Shown here piece after piece: positions 55,934-64,000 of a stretch of 64,000 nucleotides of DNA. How positions within the stretch are numbered: position 1 is the first letter of the stretch; the number at the start of each line of letters is the position of its first letter. A program made the position numbers and the translations under genes. The notes under the pieces were generated by a model. It was not told the DNA's origin and made no database searches. It saw only the letters and a program-made list of their open reading frames with translations. Origin of the DNA: DATDCY01 sp031406795 [NCBI: Candidatus Rokuibacteriota bacterium] (GTDB lineage: Bacteria; JAUVQV01); assembly GCA_031406795.1 (NCBI GenBank), contig JANOHV010000072.1, positions 1-64,000 of the forward strand, read 5' to 3'.

Positions 55934-58900
55934 ATGACATCCCAGACGAAGACCAAGCCCGCCGCCCTCGCCGTCGGCCTCGACGCCGGATCGGTGAGCG
56001 TCAACTGCGTCGTGCTCGACGCGGCCGGCCGCATCGTCCACGAGGAGCCGTACCGGCGCCATTTCGGCCGTCCGGCCGCCGCCTCCCTCGCGGCGCTCGG
56101 CGCGGTGCGGGAGATGTTTGGCCAGGCGACGATCGCCTCGGTGACCTTCACCGGTTCGCACGGCCAGGCGCTCGCCGCGCGCCTCGGCTTCCCGTGGGAG
56201 CCGGAGACGATCGCGCAGATCCTGGGCGCGGCGCACGTGGCCCCCGGCGTCCGCACGATCATCGCGATCGGCGGGCAGGATGCGGCGCTCTTCGCGCTGG
56301 ACTGGGAGCAGGAGCGCTGGCGGCTGGAGCACTTCGCGATGAACGGCCCCTGCGCTTCGGGGACGGGGTCCTTCATCGACCAGCAGGCCGAGCGGCTGGC
56401 CGGCGCCCTGACCGCATCATCCGCGCAGGGCGACCAGGCGCAGCTCGAAACGCTGCTCGCCGCCTTCATCAGGGAGGGGCTCACGAGCGAGACGCCGGCG
56501 CCCGTGGCCTGCCGCTGCACGGTCTTCACCAAGTCGGACATGATCCACCTGCAGAACAAGGGCGAGCCGCTCGCGAACATCATCGCCGGTCTGCACGAGG
56601 GCAACGCGGCGAACTACCTGAGCACGATCGTCGGCACCCGGCGGCTCGAGCCGCCGCTGGTCTTTCTCGGCGGTGTCGCCGCCAACCCGCTCCAGGTGCG
56701 GGCGTTCCGGCGGCGGCACCCCGAACTGACAGTGCCGCCGCACCACGCGTCCCTCGGGGCGGTCGGTGCGGCGCTGGCATCGCAGCGGGCGGGCCGCACG
56801 GCCGTGCTGGATCTGGCGCGGTTCGGGGAGGGGCCGGACCTCGGGGGGGAGGCAGTGCCGCGCACCGGACCGCTGCGGGCCCCTTCGGCGCCGCCGGACG
56901 GCGCGCTGCCCGCCGCCGACGCGGCCGCGCTCGCGCACGGCGTCTGGCTCGGCATCGACATCGGCTCGACGACGACGAAGTTCGCGTTGATCGACACCGG
57001 GGGGCGCATTCTCGCCAAGCGCTATGTCCCGACGCGCGGCCGCCCGATCGAGGTTGCGCGCGAACTGGTGGAGGGGCTCCGCGCCGAACTGGGGGGCGGG
57101 GTGCGTCTGCTGGGTCTGGCCACCACGGGCTCCGGGCGGCAGGTGGTCGGCGACTTTCTCGCCGCGGACCTGGTGATCGACGAGATCACGGCGCACGCGC
57201 GCGGCGCGATTGCGGCCGATCCCGAGGTGGACACGATCTTCGAGATCGGCGGGCAGGACGCGAAGTACATTCGTCTCGAGCAGCGGCACGCCATCGACTT
57301 CGACATGAACAAGGTCTGCGCCGCCGGGACCGGCAGCTTCCTGCACGAACTGGCGGCCAAGCTCGGCGTGGACATCGTCGGCGAGTTCGAGAACGTGGCG
57401 CTCGCCTCCCCCGCGCCGGTGCGGCTCGCGGAGCGCTGCACGGTCTTCATGGAATCCGACCTCGTCAGCGCGCTTCAACAAGGAGCGCCTCGCGACGACC
57501 TGATCGCCGGCCTGGCCTCCGCCGTCGTGCACAACTACCTCAATCGCGTGGTCGGCCGGCGCAACATCGGCCGGCGCGTGATGTTTCTCGGCGGCCCCTC
57601 GCTGAACCGCGCCGTGGTGGCCGCGTTCGAACAGGTGCTCGGGCGGCCCGTCATCGTGCCGCCGCACCGCGAGGTGATGGGCGCGTTCGGCGCCGCCCTC
57701 GCCGTCCGCGCCGCCGCCGCGCGGGGCGAAATCGCGCCGGAGCAACGCAACCTCGGCGCGCTCGGCGCCGCCGCGGCTTCGTTCACGGAGCGGGTCTGCC
57801 GGGCCGACGCGGCGTGCCGCAACGAGTGCAAGCTGCGGGTTTACGACTTCGGGGGACGCTCGAGTGTCTGGGGCGGCGAGTGCGGGCGCTACGAAGTCGC
57901 CCGGCGCGGCGTGGTGCGACGCCCGGATCTGTTCGCCGAGCGGGCGAAAGCGTTCGCCGAGGCGCTGGCGGGGCGGGCCGAGCCCGGCGACCCGCGAGCG
58001 CCGGCCCCGGCGCGCGTCCCCGCCGGCACGATCGGCGTGCCGCTGGCGCTCTACGGCATCGGCTGGGGTGTTTTCTGGACGCACCTGCTCGCCGGCCTGG
58101 GTTACCGCGTGCTGCTCTCGCCGCCCACCGACGAGAGCATCGCCCGCGCGGGCATCGTCTCGATGTCCGCCGAGACCTGCTTCCCGGTCAAGGTCTTTCA
58201 CGGACACGTGCACTGGCTGCTCGAGCGCGCCGAGACGCTTTTTCTCCCCAATGTGATCACCCTGCCGACCCCCGGGGGCGAACGCGGGCTGCTGTGCCCG
58301 TATGTCGAGGGTTCGCAGTTCATGGTCAAGGCCGCGCTCGACATCCCGGAGGCGCGCATCGTGCGCCCGACGCTCTTTCTGGCCGAGGGTCCCGAGGAGG
58401 CGGCGCGCGAACTCCGGCGCAGCCTGCCGCGGTCGCGCCGCCCGTCAAAGGCCAGGATGACGGCCCTCGCGGCCGAGGCCTGGGCGCGGCAGCAGGAGTT
58501 CACGAGTTCGCTGGAGCGGCGGGGCGAGGAACTGCTGGCCCAGGTCCCGGCCGGCGAGCCGGTCTGGCTGGTGAGCGGGCGCCCGTACAACCTCTTCGAC
58601 GAGCGCTGCAACCTCAAGATCGGCCGCCACCTCGCCGCGCTCGGCGTGACGGCGCTGCCGATGGATTGTCTCGCGCTCGACGGTGAGGATCTCACGGATT
58701 TTCCCGGCATGTACTGGGGGCTCGGGGCGCGCATCCTGCGGGCGGCGCGGCGCGTGGCGCGCACCCCGAATCTCATCGGCGTGCACCTGACCAACTTCGG
58801 CTGCGGCGCCGATTCGTTCGTCGAACACTTCTACCGGCACGCCACGGAGGGGAAGCCGACACTCGTGCTCGAACTCGACGAGCACACCGCAGTTGCCGGC

Positions 58901-59002
58901 CTGCTGACGCGGCTGGAGGCCTACCGCACCGTGGTGCGCAGCGCCATGGCGGAGGCCGCCGGCGCGCCGCCTTCGGGCGCCGCCGGCGGGGGTCGCCGGT
59001 GA
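55934..59002 (+). CDS. Tandem-domain acyl-CoA-dehydratase-type activase (two BcrAD/BadFG ATPase domains plus C-terminal DUF2229-like domain)
   Basis: A 1,022-residue cytoplasmic protein related to the ATP-driven archerases that inject an electron into 2-hydroxyacyl-CoA dehydratases. Two ASKHA ATPase domains lie in tandem (about residues 10-290 and 336-590). Both keep the two cluster-ligand cysteines of the family: MNGPCASGTGSF and CRCTVFTKSD in the first, NKVCAAGTGSF and ERCTVFMESD in the second. Homodimeric activators bridge one [4Fe-4S] cluster with these, so the fusion may bind it within one chain. A cysteine cluster C-x6-C-x3-C follows (about 614-635) and then a large domain (about 698-1000; GIGWGVFW, SAETCFPVK, NFGCGADSF). 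The substrate is unknown. The next gene overlaps by GTGA. Confidence 0.93.
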   Translation: MTSQTKTKPAALAVGLDAGSVSVNCVVLDAAGRIVHEEPYRRHFGRPAAASLAALGAVREMFGQATIASVTFTGSHGQALAARLGFPWEPETIAQILGAAHVAPGVRTIIAIGGQDAALFALDWEQERWRLEHFAMNGPCASGTGSFIDQQAERLAGALTASSAQGDQAQLETLLAAFIREGLTSETPAPVACRCTVFTKSDMIHLQNKGEPLANIIAGLHEGNAANYLSTIVGTRRLEPPLVFLGGVAANPLQVRAFRRRHPELTVPPHHASLGAVGAALASQRAGRTAVLDLARFGEGPDLGGEAVPRTGPLRAPSAPPDGALPAADAAALAHGVWLGIDIGSTTTKFALIDTGGRILAKRYVPTRGRPIEVARELVEGLRAELGGGVRLLGLATTGSGRQVVGDFLAADLVIDEITAHARGAIAADPEVDTIFEIGGQDAKYIRLEQRHAIDFDMNKVCAAGTGSFLHELAAKLGVDIVGEFENVALASPAPVRLAERCTVFMESDLVSALQQGAPRDDLIAGLASAVVHNYLNRVVGRRNIGRRVMFLGGPSLNRAVVAAFEQVLGRPVIVPPHREVMGAFGAALAVRAAAARGEIAPEQRNLGALGAAAASFTERVCRADAACRNECKLRVYDFGGRSSVWGGECGRYEVARRGVVRRPDLFAERAKAFAEALAGRAEPGDPRAPAPARVPAGTIGVPLALYGIGWGVFWTHLLAGLGYRVLLSPPTDESIARAGIVSMSAETCFPVKVFHGHVHWLLERAETLFLPNVITLPTPGGERGLLCPYVEGSQFMVKAALDIPEARIVRPTLFLAEGPEEAARELRRSLPRSRRPSKARMTALAAEAWARQQEFTSSLERRGEELLAQVPAGEPVWLVSGRPYNLFDERCNLKIGRHLAALGVTALPMDCLALDGEDLTDFPGMYWGLGARILRAARRVARTPNLIGVHLTNFGCGADSFVEHFYRHATEGKPTLVLELDEHTAVAGLLTRLEAYRTVVRSAMAEAAGAPPSGAAGGGRR

Positions 59003-60363
59003 GATCTTTCGCCGCGGCGCGCGACCGGGTGGGGAGCGTTGCGCTCGCCGGGCGCACGCTGCTAGTGCCCTCGATGCACCCGGCCGGGGCCGAGTTCCTC
59101 GCCGCGTGCTTCCGGGCGATCGGGGTGCCGGCCCTGGTCATGGAAACCGGAACCGGGCTGGAACTGGGCCGCGAGCAGACCTCGGGCAAGGAGTGCTTCC
59201 CCTGCCAGGTCACCCTCGGCGATGTCCTGCGGCACCTGCAGGCCGAGCGCAACCGCCTCGGCCCGGCGTTCGACGCCAGGAATTACGCCTACTTTCTCCC
59301 CGAGGCCACCGGTCCCTGCCGCTTCGGGATGTACAACAAGTTCCAGCGGCTCGTGCTCGACCGCTTCGAGGAGTTTCGCGAAATGCCGATCGCCGCGATC
59401 ACCACCGCGGACTCCTACTCCGCCGAAGGGCTCGTCCCGGCGGCGGATGCGGCGCGCTTCCGGCTGATGATTTTCATGACGATGATCGTCGCCGACGCGC
59501 TGGACCGCATCCTGTGGCGCGCGCGTCCCTACGAGCGCCGGGCGGGCGCCGTCGAGGAGCTGCACGCGTCGGCCGTCGCGGCCATGATTCGGGTGATCGA
59601 AAACGGCGGTCTGCGCACCGATTTTCGCGAATTTCACGAGGTCGTCGCCGACGCGGCCCGGGCGGCGCGCGGCCTCATCGACCCGTCGCTCCCGCGGCGT
59701 CCGCGCATCGGCATGGTCGGCGAAATCTACCTGCGGTCGCATCCCTTCTCGAACCAGGAGCTGATCCTGGAACTCGAGCGCCACGGCGCGGAAGTGGTCA
59801 ACGCCACGCTCGCCGAGTGGGTGAGTTTCATCACGTACTGCCGGATCCGCGAGCACCGCCAGAGCGCCGGCCGGCAGCTGCGGGCCGGCCGGATCGGAGA
59901 GGCGCGGCGCGCGGCGCAGAAGTCGCTCGGACAGGCCATCGAGTACCGCTACCTCAACGCCAAACGCCGCGGCGTCTACGCGGCGGCGCTGCGGCATCTG
60001 GACATCGCCGCCGACCACGACGTCCACACGGTGGAGCGGCGGCTGGAGGGCGATCGGCATTTTTCCTTCGACATCGGCACGGAGTCGGTCCTGAGCATCG
60101 GCGGCGCGCTCGAGTACGTCGCCCACGGCTGCGACGGCATCGTGAACGTCTACCCGTTCACCTGCATGCCGGGCACCATGGCGACCTCCGTGCTCGGTCC
60201 GCTGCTCGCGAAGATGCGGGTGCCCTACCTGGAGGTCCCCTGCGACGGCACGCGCCGGGCGAGCCGGGAGACGCAGATTCGCACGTTCGTCTGGCAGGCG
60301 GCGCAGCGGGGGGCAGCGGCGCCGCCTGGCCGGGGCGGCGGCGGTCGGGGCCGGAAGGAGTGA
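58999..60363 (+). CDS. 2-hydroxyacyl-CoA dehydratase D-component-like (HgdB/BcrC-type) iron-sulfur protein
   Basis: A 454-residue partner for the activase. Conserved cysteines in GKECFPCQVTLGD (about 64-76), TGPCRFGMYNKF (about 104-115) and YPFTCMPGTM (about 388-397) are of the type that hold the catalytic [4Fe-4S] or double-cubane cluster. RIGMVGEIYLRSHPFSNQEL (about 235) is a further family block. Since a second dehydratase subunit is missing, the protein may act alone with the activase, like double-cubane-cluster proteins, rather than as a normal dehydratase; this is inference. Starts at a GTG overlapping the activase stop and ends at a GTGA junction. Confidence 0.9.
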   Translation: MRSFAAARDRVGSVALAGRTLLVPSMHPAGAEFLAACFRAIGVPALVMETGTGLELGREQTSGKECFPCQVTLGDVLRHLQAERNRLGPAFDARNYAYFLPEATGPCRFGMYNKFQRLVLDRFEEFREMPIAAITTADSYSAEGLVPAADAARFRLMIFMTMIVADALDRILWRARPYERRAGAVEELHASAVAAMIRVIENGGLRTDFREFHEVVADAARAARGLIDPSLPRRPRIGMVGEIYLRSHPFSNQELILELERHGAEVVNATLAEWVSFITYCRIREHRQSAGRQLRAGRIGEARRAAQKSLGQAIEYRYLNAKRRGVYAAALRHLDIAADHDVHTVERRLEGDRHFSFDIGTESVLSIGGALEYVAHGCDGIVNVYPFTCMPGTMATSVLGPLLAKMRVPYLEVPCDGTRRASRETQIRTFVWQAAQRGAAAPPGRGGGGRGRKE

Positions 60364-61049
60364 GGCGCGCGCTCCGGGGAGCCGCGGCCTGCTGCCTGCT
60401 GGTACACCTCGGCGCGGCGGGCGCCTTCGCCGCCGGTCCCTCGTGCCACTGCTTTCGCGACCGCGAGTATGATCCCGCACAGCCCGGCAAGTCCGACGGG
60501 TACCTGCTCGCGACCGGCGCCAACACGCTGCTTTCGGCCGCCTACGGGGTACCCAAGCGCGACATCGTCCAGGCGAGGATGTCCGGGACCTCCGGGGAGG
60601 ATCTCTGGATCTCGACCTACGCCGCGCGTCGTCAAGGGGCGGATGCCGCGGCTCTGATGACAGCCCGCGCCGCCGCCGCGTCGTGGGCGGAGGTCTTTCG
60701 GTCGCGGGGCGAGCCGCTCGAGCCGCTCGGGCCCCGCTTCGTCGCGGCGCTCGCGGGTGGAGCGGGTGATGCAGCCCTTGCGCTGATCGCCGCCGGCGAG
60801 ACCATCTCCTCCCGGCTCGGGACCCCGTGGGCGGAACTGGACGAACTGGCCGCCCGCGGCGCGACCTTGCAGGAGACGGTGCTCGCCGCGCTGATCGGCG
60901 GCTGGTCGTCCCGCGCGGCCCCCGCGGTCTACGCCGAGATCAGGGCCGGAAAGTCCGGCTGGAGCCGGCTGCTCGCCGCGGTCAACCTTGTCCCGAAACA
61001 GCTGGAAGTGGAGATCCCCAGGGCGCTGCGCCCGGCTGCGGCCCGCTGA
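60360..61049 (+). CDS. Exported protein of unknown function coupled to the activase pair
   Basis: A 229-residue protein with a signal peptide (about 1-25, AFAAGP) and then CHCFRDREYDPAQPGKSDGY close to the mature N-terminus, where two cysteines in C-x-C could bind metal or form a disulfide. The rest is helical and Ala-rich. It begins with GTG overlapping the stop of the dehydratase-like gene by four bases, so it is translated with a cytoplasmic redox pair although it is exported. No family name is recognised. Confidence 0.7.
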   Translation: MRRALRGAAACCLLVHLGAAGAFAAGPSCHCFRDREYDPAQPGKSDGYLLATGANTLLSAAYGVPKRDIVQARMSGTSGEDLWISTYAARRQGADAAALMTARAAAASWAEVFRSRGEPLEPLGPRFVAALAGGAGDAALALIAAGETISSRLGTPWAELDELAARGATLQETVLAALIGGWSSRAAPAVYAEIRAGKSGWSRLLAAVNLVPKQLEVEIPRALRPAAAR

Positions 61050-61071
61050 GTCCCCGTTGCGCCTCCTCCGG

Positions 61072-62322
61072 CTAGAGCCAGAGGTGGATCATCAACAGGA
61101 GTTGGTTGTAATCCTGCTTCGACGGGTTGTTCTCCACGATCCGGCGCACCTGCAGGTCGAGTTCAGTGAACGGGTAGGGGTGCAGGTCGATCCCGACCCC
61201 GTAGCGCTGCGTCGCGTCGTCCCCGGTGTCGCGATCGGGGTCGAAGTACTCGTGGCGCAGCTTCACCGTCAGCCCGTCCCAAGCGCGCCAGGCGAGCTCG
61301 TTGTACGTGATCACGGCGTCGACCTGCCGCCGCCCGGCGATGTCGTCGGAGCGCAGGTCGCCTTCGAAGAGCCAAACCAGAGTCCCGAGGCGTACGGCGC
61401 CGAATGCGCCGGCGGCCGTGCGGTCGCCGCGAATGTTGGTCCCCGCGCCGTAGACGTCCTCCCAGCGGTCGTTGTCGTTGATGCGCAGATAGGAGGCGCC
61501 CAGTTCCAGCCACAGACCGTGCCAGCCGACGGTGCCGGCGAAGATCTGCGGCGTGTTGTTGGTGTTCTCGCGCGGCAGCAGGTCCCGGTTGAAGTAGGCG
61601 GCGCGGGCGAAGGCGACGAGCGGTTCCGTGCCGAATTCCACGCCGGAGCCGTAGGAGACGGGGTTGGACTGGTCGACGAACAACTCGCGGCGGATGAACG
61701 CCGTGTGGTCCTCGAGCCGGTGTCCGAAGGGGGGGATGAACTTGCCGAATTTCAGATAGGAGTTGAACGGCAGGTTGTCCACCAGGCCGAAGGCTTCGCG
61801 CACGGCGCCATTGCCGCCGCGCTGGAGCCCGAACTGGCTGAAGAGCGAGACATTTGCGTGGAGGCGCGCGGATGCGTACAGATCGCCCTGCATCGGAAAG
61901 AACAGGGGGCTGCGCTTGTCATCCTGGTCGGTGATGACGTCCATGAAGCGTGTGTCCAGGCCGAGGACGAGGTAGCCGTTCTCTTTCAGCGCGGTGACGG
62001 CTTTGTCCACGTTCGCCTGTACCGACTTCACGAGGGGCAGGGTCTTGGTCCCGAAATACTGTCCCGCCCGCGTGCGCAACATCCCCCCGGAGGGGTTGAC
62101 GTGGCAGACGCCGCAACTGAGGCGGCATTCGCGCTCCGACAGGCTGTAGTTGGCCTCAATCCACTTCGGGTCGGAGCGCTGGGGCATCACATGGCAGGTG
62201 TCGCAGCGCTCGGCGGCCTGCATCGCCAGCAGCGGAGTGGCTCCCGCCTCGGGTGCTCCGAGCGACAGCAGGCCGAGGGTCAGCGACAGCAAGGACAAGC
62301 GGAGCGCGAGCGATCGTTTCAT
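61072..62322 (-). CDS. Diheme cytochrome c domain fused to an outer-membrane beta-barrel
   Basis: A 416-residue exported protein (signal peptide about 1-28). Two haem c motifs, CDTCH (residues 40-44) and CGVCH (70-74), sit in an N-terminal segment of about 60 residues with an additional cysteine at 66. From about residue 110 the sequence becomes a run of amphipathic strands with aromatic ends (YASARLHANVSLFSQFGL, LWLELGASYLRI, LTVKLRHEYFDPD) ending FTELDLQVRR ... LLLMIHLWL, whose last strand looks like a barrel insertion signal. A haem-bearing barrel could move electrons across the outer membrane. It starts after GAGGGGGA; family unknown. Confidence 0.75.
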   Translation of the reverse strand: MKRSLALRLSLLSLTLGLLSLGAPEAGATPLLAMQAAERCDTCHVMPQRSDPKWIEANYSLSERECRLSCGVCHVNPSGGMLRTRAGQYFGTKTLPLVKSVQANVDKAVTALKENGYLVLGLDTRFMDVITDQDDKRSPLFFPMQGDLYASARLHANVSLFSQFGLQRGGNGAVREAFGLVDNLPFNSYLKFGKFIPPFGHRLEDHTAFIRRELFVDQSNPVSYGSGVEFGTEPLVAFARAAYFNRDLLPRENTNNTPQIFAGTVGWHGLWLELGASYLRINDNDRWEDVYGAGTNIRGDRTAAGAFGAVRLGTLVWLFEGDLRSDDIAGRRQVDAVITYNELAWRAWDGLTVKLRHEYFDPDRDTGDDATQRYGVGIDLHPYPFTELDLQVRRIVENNPSKQDYNQLLLMIHLWL

Positions 62323-62560
62323 TGAGCATCCCCCTCTGTTGGTTGTGCCGGTGCACGGCGCCGGGCGTGGAACCCGGCAACGCTGCTATCCGGATTATCC
62401 ACCCGGACGCAGGGGTGTCAAGCCGGTATCCGCCTCATGCCGGCAGGGGCCGGCCGGCGCGATTTCCCGGCGGCGCTTCACGCGGCACGCTGGCCCTGTC
62501 CGTCGGGACGCGGTATGCTCCTGCGAGCGCGAACTACCGCAACTTCAAGGGAGGATGCCG

Positions 62561-64000
62561 ATGAATCGACCTTGGACACACAACTACGATCATCCGGTTC
62601 CGGAGCCCTTCACCTTCCCGGAGACCACCCTCGACCGGCTTTTCGTGGGCACTGCCGCGAGCCACCCGGACTGGGTGGCGCTGAGCTACAACGACGAGGA
62701 CACCAGTTACGCTCAGCTCAACGAGCGCGTCAATCGCTTCGCACACGGCCTGCGGTCTCTCGGGGTGGCCAAGGGCGATCGTGTGGCGCTGATGCTGCCG
62801 ACCGCGCCGGTGTACCCGATCGCCGCCGTGGCCGTGCACAAGCTCGGCGCGATCATCGTCAATGTCGGCGTCATGACGAAGGGGCCCGAATTCGCGGCGA
62901 TCCTCCGCGCCACCGGCGCGCGGGTGCTCGTCACGCTCGACGTCTTCCTGCCGAACATCCACCAGTCGCTGGCCGCAGCCGGCGTCGAGCACCTGATCCT
63001 CCACTCCGTGTCGGGTCTGGAGAAGAAGCTCCCGCCGCTCGCCGTCACTCCGGTGCCCTTCGACCAGCTGCTGCGCTCCCACCCCGCGACCGAGCCGCCC
63101 GCGGTGGCCGAACCGGGGGACCTGGCCCTGCTCCAGATGACCAGCGGCACCAGCGGCCGGCCAAAGGCCGTGATGCTCACCCACCGCTCCGTCGTCGCGA
63201 ACCTGCACCAGATCGAGGCTTTCCGCCCCGGCGCGGCGCCGTCGAACGCCCCGGTGATCTGTCTGCTGCCGTTCTTCCACGTCTTCGGTTTCACGATCTG
63301 CCTGCAGCTCTCGGTGCTGCGGGGCTATCGCATGGTGCTTGTGCCGCGCTTCGACCCGCTCGCCGTGGTGCCGCTGCTCGGGCTACTGGAGAAGTATCGG
63401 CCGGTGCTGTCGCTTCCCGCGGTGCCCGGCCTGTGGATCGCGCTGACCAAGCACCTCGAGGGCAGCCCCGGGATGCGCGCGGTGCTCGCCGAGATCGAGA
63501 TGCCCTCGTGCGGCGGCGCCCCCTTGCCGCCGGCCGTGAAGGAACGGTATCTCCAGCTCACCGGGCGCCGCCTCCACGAGGCCTACGGGCTCTCGGAGGC
63601 CTCCTCCACCACGCACATGACACCGCTCACCAAACCCTGCCCTGCCGGCTCCATCGGCATCCCGCTGCCGGGCACCGACGCCCGCATCGTCGATCTCGCG
63701 GCTGCCGAGCGCACGCTCGAGCCCGGAGAGGTCGGCGAACTCGTGGTGCGCGGTCCCCAGGTCATGGCCGGGTACTGGCAGACGCCGGAGGCGACCGAGT
63801 CCACCGCGCGGCTTGAAGGCGGGTGGCTGTTCACCGGCGATCTGGCGCGGATGGACGCGGAGGGCTTCTTCTTCATCGTGGACCGCAAGGACGATCTGAT
63901 CATCACCAGCGGCTTCAACGTCTATCCGAGCGAAATCGAAGCGGTCCTCAAGGCGCACCCGGGCGTCGCCGATGCCGTCGTCGTCGGAGTGCCCGACGCA
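62561..64000 (+). CDS. Acyl-CoA ligase (4-coumarate:CoA ligase-like), cut by the window end
   Basis: The first 480 residues of an AMP-forming ligase; the frame is open at base 64000, so the C-terminal subdomain is incomplete. Visible motifs are the P-loop LLQMTSGTSGRPKAVMLTH (about 190-208), LPFFHVFGF (about 236), EAYGLSEASSTTHM (about 339), GWLFTGDLARMD (about 421) and DRKDDLIITSGFNVYPSEIE (about 440). GGGAGGAT precedes the ATG. The type acts on fatty or aromatic acids. The preceding gap 62323-62560 holds a TATGCT box near 62513 and no gene. Confidence 0.93.
   Translation, partial: MNRPWTHNYDHPVPEPFTFPETTLDRLFVGTAASHPDWVALSYNDEDTSYAQLNERVNRFAHGLRSLGVAKGDRVALMLPTAPVYPIAAVAVHKLGAIIVNVGVMTKGPEFAAILRATGARVLVTLDVFLPNIHQSLAAAGVEHLILHSVSGLEKKLPPLAVTPVPFDQLLRSHPATEPPAVAEPGDLALLQMTSGTSGRPKAVMLTHRSVVANLHQIEAFRPGAAPSNAPVICLLPFFHVFGFTICLQLSVLRGYRMVLVPRFDPLAVVPLLGLLEKYRPVLSLPAVPGLWIALTKHLEGSPGMRAVLAEIEMPSCGGAPLPPAVKERYLQLTGRRLHEAYGLSEASSTTHMTPLTKPCPAGSIGIPLPGTDARIVDLAAAERTLEPGEVGELVVRGPQVMAGYWQTPEATESTARLEGGWLFTGDLARMDAEGFFFIVDRKDDLIITSGFNVYPSEIEAVLKAHPGVADAVVVGVPDA

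Overview
The window is a GC-rich (roughly two-thirds G+C by eye) bacterial chromosome segment with closely packed short operons and no rRNA, tRNA, CRISPR or phage genes. The mix suggests an anaerobic or facultatively respiring Desulfobacterota-type organism (Desulfuromonadia-like is my best guess). The clues are a ccsB-hemACDB tetrapyrrole cluster, a Wolinella/Bacillus-type sdhCAB set, a trpGD fusion, a 2-hydroxyacyl-CoA-dehydratase-type activase with its partner, c-type haem proteins including an apparent diheme/outer-membrane-barrel fusion, and palindromic intergenic repeats of a kind I associate with that phylum. The assignment is inference; no marker gene settles it.

Layout. 1-2.3 kb: dnaK with its own promoter and terminator. 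2.3-8.3 kb: a CDP-alcohol phosphatidyltransferase divergent from ccsB-hemA-hemC-hemD-hemB. 8.3-11.3 kb: a secreted small protein, a one-haem membrane-anchored mini-cytochrome and a chemoreceptor with a cytoplasmic C-terminal extension. 11.3-16.4 kb: two near-identical secreted repeat proteins in a 2.2-kb direct duplication flanking an AbrB/RelE-type toxin-antitoxin pair. 16.4-19.2 kb: glycosyltransferase-def-fmt on the minus strand. 19.3-21.5 kb: M23 peptidase-terC behind a 124-bp palindromic element. 21.6-29.5 kb: tryptophan genes, trpL (attenuator)-trpE-trpGD-trpC-trpF, then an opposing beta-barrel gene, then trpB-trpA with a separate promoter. 29.5-33.1 kb: envelope genes of unknown function. 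33.2-44.8 kb: a methyltransferase, then sdhCAB overlapping a complete branched-chain amino-acid-type ABC transporter (livKHMGF), a CBS-ACT regulator and a CoA-disulfide-reductase/rhodanese fusion. 44.8-55.8 kb: mostly housekeeping and single genes (SDR, acyl-CoA ligase, ferritin-like, beta-CASP nuclease, deaminase, pyrF, orphan histidine kinase, nadB, TPR, ccdA). 55.9-61.0 kb: a tandem-domain activase, its dehydratase-like partner and a secreted protein, overlapping by GTGA junctions. 61.1-64.0 kb: the diheme-barrel protein and an acyl-CoA ligase cut by the window end.

The genes serve cofactor supply (haem, NAD), tryptophan and pyrimidine synthesis, amino-acid uptake, CoA-ester chemistry and electron transfer at the envelope. 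Two themes run across operons: several promoter -10 boxes lie only 6-10 bases before an ATG that lacks a Shine-Dalgarno sequence, implying leaderless mRNAs (including a leaderless trp leader peptide); and at least four families of palindromic repeats occupy intergenic gaps, some inside operons (livK/livH, trpGD/trpC, sdhC/sdhA), where they could tune mRNA stability.
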